Shown: positions 1 to 6,522 of the stretch, in pieces
Layout: each line of letters starts with the position of its first letter
How positions within the stretch are numbered: the first letter of the stretch is position 1
Origin: JADHUC01 sp964617665
GTDB lineage: Bacteria > Planctomycetota > Planctomycetia > Pirellulales > Pirellulaceae
DNA: 7,304 bases
Direction: 5' to 3'
NCBI GenBank assembly: GCA_964617665.1
Contig: CAZUAH010000667.1
Span: 1-7,304, forward strand
Made by a program: the position numbers and the translations under genes
Notes under the pieces: model-generated
What the model saw: the letters and a program-made list of their open reading frames with translations, nothing else
Database searches by the model: none
Told to the model about the DNA's origin: nothing

Positions 1-206
1 GCTTAGCCTCACAACCGCCTGCACCGCGCCAACGGAATTTTAGTGCGGTGGCAAATCTGCTACTCAGTTTCTGATGACCTCAAGGTTAGCCCGACAACGG
101 CACGCCGTCAACGAACGACGCACCTGCAGGGAAGAAAAGCTGCTCCGCCCCTGTACACGGTCCTGAGTCACGCCGTTCGGTTTTCCAACGACGGCTGGTC
201 GATTCT

Positions 207-227
207 GCCGGGATTTGCGATCCCGGC
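207..227. repeat. Hairpin, 8-bp perfect stem with 5-base loop
   Basis: GCCGGGAT (207-214) and ATCCCGGC (220-227) are perfect inverted complements around a 5-base loop, TTGCG on the plus strand and CGCAA on the minus strand. It lies about 100 bases past the stop codon of the minus-strand phosphoesterase gene. No T-run follows on either strand, so it is not a canonical Rho-independent terminator. It could still protect the 3' end of the operon transcript. From memory, similar GC-rich hairpins with a CGCAA loop recur between genes in planctomycetes, which would make it a member of a dispersed palindromic family; this is unverified. Confidence 0.5.
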
Positions 228-271
228 TACACCTGAAGAAACGTGGCAGCCCAACGTTCACTGGGGTCTTT

Positions 272-293
272 CATCCGTGTTTGGTCCGTGGCT
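272..293 (+). repeat. Two degenerate 11-bp ATCCGTG-type tandem units
   Basis: CATCCGTGTTT (272-282) is followed directly by GGTCCGTGGCT (283-293), giving an 11-base period with a shared TCCGTG core. The same core and period occur in reverse orientation at 5472-5504, on the other side of the transglutaminase/phosphoesterase pair. The match here is partial and only two units long, so chance is possible. Confidence 0.4.
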
Positions 294-325
294 CCGTTTC
301 GGGTCTGCTCGTCGGCTACGCTCTG

Positions 326-2974
326 CTAACTACCAACCGATGCTGTTCTGCAAAAGCACCAGAAATTCCCCGCGTAGTCGTGCACGAATAGGAGGTTTCC
401 CGATATTGCTGGGGCCGTCTTGACAGGCGTCCCGAGTCGATGTTCCCAGACGACCTTGCCGTCCTTGTTCACCGCGCGAATCGAAGTATCGTCGTGGCCA
501 AAGTAGGCTAATTCTCCGGCGATCAATGGCGTGGAACTCCCGGCCAGCACGTGACGGTGAGAACGGATGAAACGGTCGGCTTCGTTTCCGCAGTCGACGG
601 TCCATACAACCTTCCCCGTGTCCAGATCGACGGCCGTGGGCTTCGTTCCATTCACGAGTACGATATCGTCCCAGACGATGGGAATCGGCTTCTGATAGCC
701 GTTGTTGGCAACGCCAGCATGCCAGAGTTGTCGGCCCGCAGCTGCATCGACTGCTTTGAGACCGCCTTGCGTCGCGTAGAGGAATTTTCCGTCGACGACG
801 ATACCGGCGGACGTTGACCGCGATGTTTCTTCCGCTCTCCAAACGACTTCGCCGTTGGGGATCTTCAACGCGATCGCGCTGCCGCGACAGGCGGTATACA
901 TCACATCATCGAACACTGTGGCGAAAGCTGCGTAGTAACCGACGTTTCCATCAAGCTGCGCCAACGGTTTGCCAGTGCCGTAATCCAGCAAGAATTGCGG
1001 TTTCTGCCAATCGCTGACCAACAATCCGTGCGAGGTTGGCACCGGCGGATTCTGATTGATTGCCAATGGACGTCCCGGCCGATCGGCCTCTCGCATAGGG
1101 CGACTCCACAGTGTGTTTCCGTTAGCTGCGTCATACGCCACCACCCAGCTTTCGGCAGTCACGGCGAAGACCTTGTTGTCATGTACAGCAACGGCCCCGC
1201 GAAAATCGCCGAATTCTGATTCACTGCGCCAAACTTCTTCACCCGTTTTCGCATCCAGGCACAATACTCCGGCCATGGGCGATCCGGCGTTCGGATTAGT
1301 AACGGCCACGTATACTTGACCGTCGTGAACCACCGGGGAACTGTGCAGTACATGTGCGGCGCCTGTGTGCTTGACCCACAGCGGATAGAGCGGGGCACGG
1401 GGGCCACGTTCAACACGTCGTGGCGGTTGTCCGGAAAGAATGCGAGGAAACTCGACGTCGGCATTAGGCTTCGCGAACCGATCAGGCTCGACAAGCACAG
1501 ATTGTCCGCGACGCCACACTTGGCCGGTTTCGTCGGTCGCTTCAAGGTCGATCGTCCACTTGCCGGGCGATGTAGGATGGAACGTCCCGTACCATGACCA
1601 GTCGCCTTTCGAAACAAGCTGTTCTGTTTGTGTCTTTCCATCAGGGCTAACGAATCGGCAACGCAACGACGCGACCTTTCGAGCCGTGTCGTAGGCGAGT
1701 ACAACGAGCGGCTGAGATCCCAAAACCGTCGTCGGACCGGGAGCGAATGCCTTCAAACGCTGGTACTGTCCGGCAACGCGAAGTTCCGATCGAATACCAT
1801 CTGGCGAAACGTGCACGTGCCGGTAGGTTCGTGTATATGCTCCCCAGTCTTTCCCGCGTGCCGGAGCGCAAATCAGCACAGGCACACCGTCCCGTCTGCC
1901 GGCCATGACCACGTGCCAATGGGCGGCGATCTGTGCGATGACGTTGATCCCTTCACCGCGACGCTGATCGAACCACGCGGGATCAAGGGGATAGTGACTG
2001 ACAGCGATCACGGGCATGCCTTTGGCGATCGCTTTCAGGTCTGCCCGCAGCCAAGCGTCATGTCGCTCGCGCGCCTTCGGTCTCAGGTAGCCCAACTCGG
2101 ACACAAACTGTACGAAATGAACGCCGCCATAGTCCCACGAATAATTCGTTGGCCCAACGCGCAACTCGAAGTTCGCCGTCGAGCGAGGATCGAGGCAGTT
2201 CCCGTCGTGGCCGCCGAATCCGTCATACACGTCGATCTTCGATGCGTGACGGATGCGATCGTACATGTCCCATTCGTAGTGGGATCCGTTCATTGTCAAA
2301 TCGCCTGCCGTTACCAGAAACGCTGGATCACCGGCGGCCGAAGTGATCTGGGCATAGTCTTTGGCAATCGCGATCATCTCGCCGGGCTGCGTGAATTGGC
2401 TGTCGCTGGCCGTGATGAAGCTGAATTCCTTGCGGCGGGAGTCTGGATCGTCGACGAAACCGAAGTCCGCGCGGTATTCTGATTCGGTTGCGTCAAATCG
2501 AATGCGAAGCATTGGTCGCGATGTTGGCTTGAAACCTGTCGGCCGAGTTGCCACGACGAACCGACAATGTGGCTCGTCCGACATCTCGAACGTGAACTCA
2601 AACGTCCCGTCGTCGTTCGTGTGAAGGACACGTTCGCCGTCGGTAACCAGCACTTTTGATAGCCCCGGCTCATTCACGTCAAATCGTTCATTGCGATTGT
2701 CGTCTCGAAAGACCCTTCCTGTGACGCTGACCGTCCGGGGCACCGGTCGTCCAAGCGGAGGCTCCGGCTGCCGTGGGAATTCACGCATCGCAGCGGCGTA
2801 CTCCTCGTCGCTGTAGCCACGCAGCAATTCCGTCGCCGATTGGATATCCAGAGCGGCGTCTTCCGGGACGACAGTTGAAGACAACCGCGGCTCATCGGCC
2901 GACGCAGCCGCCGCGGTGAATGCCAAGAGAATGACCGTAGAGGTAACGTTCCAGAACGATTTGGCGTCAATCAT
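326..2974 (-). CDS. Secreted calcineurin-like metallophosphoesterase fused to PQQ-like beta-propeller
   Basis: An 882-residue exported protein. Residues 1-26 form a signal peptide with hydrophobic core VILLAFTAAAA and a predicted cut after ASA. Residues 82-172 form an SdrD/MetallophosN-like beta domain with an acidic DDNRNERFDVNEPG loop. Residues 183-382 are the calcineurin-like phosphoesterase core: SDSQ (D191, Q193), AGDLTMNG (D225), GGHDG (H256, D257), SHYP (H327) and AHWH (H352, H354). An Ig-like sandwich covers about 417-497. A PQQ-type propeller covers about 532-877, with seven repeats such as LDAKTGEEVW, YDAANGNTLW and VDLDTGKVVW. Such propellers usually bind ligands or partners; PQQ itself need not be bound. 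The family hydrolyses phosphomono- or diesters with a two-metal site, but the substrate here is unknown. Canonical DxH and GNHD read DSQ and GGHD. The start at 2974 is chosen because it gives the signal peptide; a TTG at 3118 would extend into the upstream gene. The ribosome site is weak (GGAAAG, about 10 bases upstream). The gene sits 38 bases behind the transglutaminase gene and is probably co-transcribed with it. Confidence 0.93.
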   Translation of the reverse strand: MIDAKSFWNVTSTVILLAFTAAAASADEPRLSSTVVPEDAALDIQSATELLRGYSDEEYAAAMREFPRQPEPPLGRPVPRTVSVTGRVFRDDNRNERFDVNEPGLSKVLVTDGERVLHTNDDGTFEFTFEMSDEPHCRFVVATRPTGFKPTSRPMLRIRFDATESEYRADFGFVDDPDSRRKEFSFITASDSQFTQPGEMIAIAKDYAQITSAAGDPAFLVTAGDLTMNGSHYEWDMYDRIRHASKIDVYDGFGGHDGNCLDPRSTANFELRVGPTNYSWDYGGVHFVQFVSELGYLRPKARERHDAWLRADLKAIAKGMPVIAVSHYPLDPAWFDQRRGEGINVIAQIAAHWHVVMAGRRDGVPVLICAPARGKDWGAYTRTYRHVHVSPDGIRSELRVAGQYQRLKAFAPGPTTVLGSQPLVVLAYDTARKVASLRCRFVSPDGKTQTEQLVSKGDWSWYGTFHPTSPGKWTIDLEATDETGQVWRRGQSVLVEPDRFAKPNADVEFPRILSGQPPRRVERGPRAPLYPLWVKHTGAAHVLHSSPVVHDGQVYVAVTNPNAGSPMAGVLCLDAKTGEEVWRSESEFGDFRGAVAVHDNKVFAVTAESWVVAYDAANGNTLWSRPMREADRPGRPLAINQNPPVPTSHGLLVSDWQKPQFLLDYGTGKPLAQLDGNVGYYAAFATVFDDVMYTACRGSAIALKIPNGEVVWRAEETSRSTSAGIVVDGKFLYATQGGLKAVDAAAGRQLWHAGVANNGYQKPIPIVWDDIVLVNGTKPTAVDLDTGKVVWTVDCGNEADRFIRSHRHVLAGSSTPLIAGELAYFGHDDTSIRAVNKDGKVVWEHRLGTPVKTAPAISGNLLFVHDYAGNFWCFCRTASVGS

Positions 2975-3012
2975 AGTTCCCACGCTTTCCGCACTATGCG
3001 TCTTCGTGAACG

Positions 3013-5412
3013 CTACTTCTCCAACGAGAACGTCCACACGGGACTCCAGTCGCCCCACGCTCCCCAGTCGTCGCGAGCGCGAACGCGCCAGTAATAGGTT
3101 GTTCCTGGCACAAGCCAACCGCTGGGGAGATCCCAGTCTGTGTCGCCCGAGCGAATCAGGCAGTCGAAGTTGGGCGAGACGGGATGCAGGAAGTCCGCAC
3201 GGGGACTGACCTGGATGTGGTATGCGCCGATGGACTCGCCATCGGAATCTTGGGCCGCCTTCCAGGAAAGCGTACTCAGCGACCGGAGAGGTATCGTGGC
3301 CCCATCTGTCGGTTCGATCAGCGATGCTGGCGCCGACGGTGGGCGCGTTGCCGAGCTTTCTTGCCAGCCGTGTCTGATCCTGACCGCTCGATTGCCCCGA
3401 CTGTCGTCACAGTAAACGATTCGATTGGCTCCCACCGAGATGGCCGGCAGCGACGTGGCGGCCACCTGCAGATCAGCCTCGAAGTACAATTCGGTCACAT
3501 GGGCATCGGTCGACTCGCCAGCCGACTCCAGCTCGATCTTCAAATAGAACTCGCGGATGGCCGGCGCCGGCTTGGGCAGCAACATCTGGTCTATGGCCGC
3601 GTAGTGCCGCGTTTGACCGGTAGTGGTGGCCGACCAGACCGGCAGCCAGTCACTATCATGGACTGAAAGACTTACGCGACAAGCGTCGCCGGCCGTCTTG
3701 CGGACAAACGTGCCGCCCACCACTCCGCCAACGATCGGATACGGGGACGAGATCTTGTAGATGACCAGGGCCGGCGTCTTGGCCACGGCCGGATGCACTC
3801 GCCACGACGACCCGTCGGAACGAGTGATTTCGATATTATGCTCGCTCACAATATCGCGACGGAACCGCTCCGGCGCCAGCACGGGTCGGTAGATCCACTT
3901 GCCGTTGGCCAGTTGGTAGGGCGCGGCGCCTCGGTTGCGGGGATTCGCGCCGCAACGGAACTTCGAGCAATGGTCCCAACGCCGAATTAGCATCTCGCCA
4001 GGCCTAAGCGTCAAATCCATCGTGCTGACCCAGCCCCTTTCGACCGGCATCACGTGCGGCGGAAAGTACTTCTGGTAGTTCCGTCCGGATCCTTGTCCAC
4101 CATCCCGCGCGAATCCGGCCAATAGCGTTCGATCGACTAAGCCTGGATCCTCGTGCAACGCCTGGTACGAGGCAACGGTCTGGTTGTCACGCTGCAGGAA
4201 GAAGGCTCGGGCCTCGGGGTCGTACAGGTGCCATCCGTCGTCGTGCCAGACCTCGCCGACGCAGTGGTTCTCGAACTCGTCCAGACCGCTCATCCAGACG
4301 GCTCGCGCGATCAAGTCTGCATTGCGGCAAAGGACCACGAAGTTGGTCGCCGCCAATTGACAACCGCTGCAGTAATAGCAGTTGGCGGCATAGACCGGAT
4401 TGCCTCGTTCGCGAAAGGCGTTTCGCGACGGATTCGACGCTTCGTCCGGATAGTAGGGTCCGACTCGCCGATTGTTCTCGTGGCATTGTACGTCATAGCT
4501 TGAAGCGAATCGCCAGATGGCCATCGCCTTCTCGGCATCGGTCATGTCGGGCTCGATGATACCGGCCAAGATGTCCTCGACCGAGTACCAATTGCGGCGT
4601 CCGTTGACGACGATCCGCGGATTGATCACTTCGGTGTCGCCGACGTTTTCGATGGCCACATATTCGTTCGGCTCGAAGCGACTCGCCAGTCGCCGGCTAT
4701 AGCCGTAGGTGGCAGGGTAGTCGGCCGTATTGAATCCGTCCAGCGTTCCACTCAATGTGATTTCGTAACTCGATTGGCCCTCGTCAATGGTCTCGATGTG
4801 TTCGCAGGCGGCGCTGTCCATGGTATATGGACTTGCGTCGGGCAGCGACGCCGGGACGCCACTTCGCAGAGTCGAAAGGTCATCCGGCCTGCTGTTGCCG
4901 GTCCAGCCCGGTGGCCGAAAGCTGGCGTCGTCGGTCAGCAAGAGGCAATCGACGATCGCGGGGGACCGTCCGCGATCGTGAATTCGAATCACGGTTTCGG
5001 TCGCTGCTTCGAGGCGGAGGCTGCCGGCCAACTCCCACACAAAGCTGCCTGCGGTGCGACCACGATGCGTCACGGCGAGCATCTTGCCATTCACTTCGGC
5101 AGCCAACGCGCGGTCGTGCATCGGCTTCTCCGGATCCCCGCCCAAATACGCGTGCACCCAGATATGGTACTCGCCCGCGCGTGGAAGCTGCAGCTTTCGA
5201 GAGATGGGCGGGCGAGCGAATCCTGGAGCCGCACGATCGCTAACGTAGCCCTCACCCGAGTAGTCGAATGCCGCGTCTTTCTCGACACGCCAGTCGGGTG
5301 TGAGCGCAAAGTCCTCGCATTCGACCAAAACGCCGGCCGGCATTCTATCCACTCCGGGGACCTCCGCCGTTCCGGCAGGCGACACCAATAGCAGGCAAAG
5401 CACGCAGTTCAT
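3013..5412 (-). CDS. Secreted transglutaminase-like protein with CBM-like and Fn3-like domains
   Basis: A 799-residue exported protein. Residues 1-16 form a short signal peptide (MNCVLCLLLVSPAGTA). Residues 24-165 are a carbohydrate-binding-like beta-sandwich opening with VLVECEDF, as in CBM6/CBM35-type modules. A transglutaminase-like core spans about 290-420, with candidate catalytic Cys351 (CSGCQLAATN), His383 (NHCVGEVW) and Asp398 (WHLYDPE); order and spacing fit the papain-like Cys-His-Asp triad. Bacterial members mostly act as peptidases or amidases, so true crosslinking is not implied. A beta-rich region at about 562-684 is followed by an Fn3-like domain at 691-799 with TYYWRVRARDDWGAWGDWSP, a form I recall from planctomycete and verrucomicrobial proteins. 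Cys345, Cys348 and Cys351 form CxxCxxC. The start at 5412 is fixed by a strong GGAGGAG site 5 bases upstream and by the signal peptide; a GTG at 5496 falls inside the tandem repeats. It is the first gene of the probable two-gene unit with the phosphoesterase gene. The substrate is unknown. Confidence 0.93.
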   Translation of the reverse strand: MNCVLCLLLVSPAGTAEVPGVDRMPAGVLVECEDFALTPDWRVEKDAAFDYSGEGYVSDRAAPGFARPPISRKLQLPRAGEYHIWVHAYLGGDPEKPMHDRALAAEVNGKMLAVTHRGRTAGSFVWELAGSLRLEAATETVIRIHDRGRSPAIVDCLLLTDDASFRPPGWTGNSRPDDLSTLRSGVPASLPDASPYTMDSAACEHIETIDEGQSSYEITLSGTLDGFNTADYPATYGYSRRLASRFEPNEYVAIENVGDTEVINPRIVVNGRRNWYSVEDILAGIIEPDMTDAEKAMAIWRFASSYDVQCHENNRRVGPYYPDEASNPSRNAFRERGNPVYAANCYYCSGCQLAATNFVVLCRNADLIARAVWMSGLDEFENHCVGEVWHDDGWHLYDPEARAFFLQRDNQTVASYQALHEDPGLVDRTLLAGFARDGGQGSGRNYQKYFPPHVMPVERGWVSTMDLTLRPGEMLIRRWDHCSKFRCGANPRNRGAAPYQLANGKWIYRPVLAPERFRRDIVSEHNIEITRSDGSSWRVHPAVAKTPALVIYKISSPYPIVGGVVGGTFVRKTAGDACRVSLSVHDSDWLPVWSATTTGQTRHYAAIDQMLLPKPAPAIREFYLKIELESAGESTDAHVTELYFEADLQVAATSLPAISVGANRIVYCDDSRGNRAVRIRHGWQESSATRPPSAPASLIEPTDGATIPLRSLSTLSWKAAQDSDGESIGAYHIQVSPRADFLHPVSPNFDCLIRSGDTDWDLPSGWLVPGTTYYWRVRARDDWGAWGDWSPVWTFSLEK

Positions 5413-5417
5413 ATTGT

Positions 5418-5424
5418 CTCCTCC
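5418..5424 (-). promoter_or_regulatory. Ribosome binding site deciding the transglutaminase start
   Basis: The minus strand reads GGAGGAG, 5 bases before the ATG at 5412. It is the strongest Shine-Dalgarno match in the window and supports this ATG over the GTG 84 bases upstream at 5496. I found no convincing -35/-10 pair in the 105-base gap upstream, so the promoter may be unusual or may lie upstream of the DUF2459 gene. Confidence 0.8.
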
Positions 5425-5471
5425 GCCGATTCTCGCGATTGATTTAGTGGCAGGACGGCAAGTCACTCGTG

Positions 5472-5504
5472 CACGGATCGAACACGGATGGAACACAGAT
5501 TGAC
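5472..5504 (-). repeat. Three 11-bp tandem units of ATCCGTG type
   Basis: On the plus strand the units are CACGGATCGAA (5472-5482), CACGGATGGAA (5483-5493) and CACAGATTGAC (5494-5504). On the minus strand they read as ATCTGTG and ATCCGTG cores at 11-base spacing. They sit between the DUF2459 stop codon and the transglutaminase start, where they could lie in a 5' leader or promoter. From memory, very similar ATCCGTGTTC-type strings are common between genes in planctomycetes and several other environmental bacteria, with no established function. A degenerate inverted copy is at 272-293. Confidence 0.75.
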
Positions 5505-5517
5505 AGCGGGCGAGAGT

Positions 5518-6234
5518 TCATTCGGGAAGATACAAGAATACAGTCTTGGGCAACGGCGTGAGCCATCCCGTCTTGATTCCGCCGGCTTTCATTGCACCGC
5601 CGACCCAGGAATTGCAGGTCTTCAAGCAGTGGTACGTGCCGTGTGCCTCGAAGAACGCGTCGTTCCAAGCGTATGAGACATTCTCAAGCTGCATTTTGCC
5701 GCCGTCTGCATCCGATTGGAAACCCGAGTTCACATATTCCACCAATTGTTCGTACTGCTCGACGGATATCTTTACCGATCGTGCGTCGTCCCCCAAGTAC
5801 TCTGCTCTGATCATGGAGACATGAAAACACGTAGTCGAAGGCCAGAACAACGCCTTAGCCGCCGTAGACACTCGCAAATCGGCCCACGTGGGTGTTTCGA
5901 TGAAGAATCCTCTATCGCCCCAGCCGATCGCGACGTGCGTTGCCCCGCTGACATCGCCCGTAAAGCACTCGTCCGGGAAATGTTCGCGCCAGTCGATCGT
6001 ATCCGTGTCGATCGGCAGAACGATGTCCGCATGAACCGGATTCGACACCAGAAAGATCTCGATTCCGTCTTGGGCGGGCACAAAGTCATTGTTTACCGGT
6101 AGCAGGCCAACCAGAACAATCGCCAAGTACAGAACCAAGCCGAACAGAAAAACACGCGAAATGCGCCACACAACGCGCAGACATCTTCGTCGAAGCGACA
6201 CTTTGACCGGGGGCTTGTCCGTTTCGTGCGTCAT
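5518..6234 (-). CDS. DUF2459 (TIGR02117-type) membrane-anchored protein
   Basis: A 238-residue protein with a short basic cytoplasmic N-terminus (RRRCLR), one membrane segment at about 28-47 (VFLFGLVLYLAIVLVGLLPV) and a soluble domain facing outward. Family signatures are clear: HADIVLPI (His68, Asp70), IGWGDRGFFIETPTWADL at about 103-120, and TCNSWVGGAMKAGGI at 206-220 (Cys207). Length is normal for DUF2459. The family has been named after members found near urease genes, but it has no established biochemical role and there is no urease here. A conserved His before a conserved Cys resembles circularly permuted NlpC/P60 (papain-like) hydrolases; this is inference. The start is supported by GGAGGT (6244-6249), 9 bases before the ATG. 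It lies 105 bases upstream of the transglutaminase gene on the same strand, so read-through is possible, but the gap is large enough for a separate promoter. Confidence 0.93.
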   Translation of the reverse strand: MTHETDKPPVKVSLRRRCLRVVWRISRVFLFGLVLYLAIVLVGLLPVNNDFVPAQDGIEIFLVSNPVHADIVLPIDTDTIDWREHFPDECFTGDVSGATHVAIGWGDRGFFIETPTWADLRVSTAAKALFWPSTTCFHVSMIRAEYLGDDARSVKISVEQYEQLVEYVNSGFQSDADGGKMQLENVSYAWNDAFFEAHGTYHCLKTCNSWVGGAMKAGGIKTGWLTPLPKTVFLYLPE

Positions 6235-6384
6235 GGTTGTGCGACCTCCGGTTGCCCACTAGGCCATCAAACTCCCTCTCACAGTCTATGCTTGCCGCCT
6301 ACCGTTTTGCTAGCCCGATTGCCTTTCCATCCGGCTGATCAGATCACTCTGCGGTTGTCTCATTTGGCGATGGGCTAACCGTTA

Positions 6385-6522
6385 TTGATGTTCTGTGGCA
6401 GGCGGCGGAGTGGTACAATCGTTCGTAGTCCTAGGTTGCCGGTCACGTTGGAGGGCAGCCTCGGCCGTAGCATTGGCTTGGCACATAGTGGCCAGTTCCT
6501 TCTGCAATCGGAATGAATGCTC
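6385..6522 (-). pseudogene. Possible small decayed coding remnant in the divergent intergenic region
   Basis: A 46-codon minus frame lies between an upstream TAG (6523-6525) and a TAA (6382-6384). It has protein-like composition: a helix-like FRLQKELATMCQANATAEAA stretch followed by a Thr/Pro-rich tail (CTTPPPATEHQ). The only ATG is internal, and no ribosome binding site is evident. It could be the end of a broken gene or a chance open stretch. It overlaps the candidate plus-strand promoter, which argues against a working gene. Confidence 0.2.
6414..6419 (+). promoter_or_regulatory. Candidate extended -10 promoter for the lipoprotein gene
   Basis: TGGTACAAT at 6411-6419 fits an extended -10 (TGn followed by TACAAT, five of six to TATAAT), about 98 bases before the lipoprotein ATG. 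The hexamer 17 bases upstream, TTCTGT (6391-6396), is a poor -35, as is usual for extended -10 sites. TTGATG (6385-6390) is a better -35 but sits 23 bases away, which is too far. The rest of the divergent region 6235-6516 shows no clear minus-strand promoter. Confidence 0.3.

Larger units (their letters stand above)
1..325. other. Left-edge region without a supportable gene
   Basis: All six frames were read. The longest open stretches (a 126-codon plus frame from 43 and a 65-codon minus frame at 64-261) are rich in Arg, Ser and Pro, have no recognisable motif and no convincing ribosome binding site, and the plus one runs into the end of the phosphoesterase gene on the other strand. The region does contain an 8-bp-stem hairpin at 207-227 and two degenerate 11-bp units of an ATCCGTG-type repeat at 272-293. 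It is best read as the 3' untranslated/intergenic region downstream of the minus-strand two-gene unit. A decayed gene cannot be excluded. Confidence 0.5.

Noticed and set aside
43..423. Plus-strand 126-codon open frame
   Set aside because: No motif and no ribosome site, biased composition, and its end overlaps the phosphoesterase C-terminus on the opposite strand.
1628..2482. Plus-strand 284-codon open frame
   Set aside because: It is antisense to the phosphoesterase core, which has clear motifs. The frame is rich in Arg and Val with no recognisable domain.
2975..3118. TTG start at 3118 for the phosphoesterase
   Set aside because: It would add 48 residues overlapping the transglutaminase gene and bury the signal peptide that begins at 2974.
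4774..5391. Plus-strand 205-codon open frame
   Set aside because: It is antisense to the CBM-like and signal region of the transglutaminase gene, a typical shadow of high-GC coding sequence.
5413..5496. GTG start at 5496 for the transglutaminase
   Set aside because: It starts within the tandem repeats and would place 28 residues ahead of the signal peptide. A strong GGAGGAG precedes the ATG at 5412.
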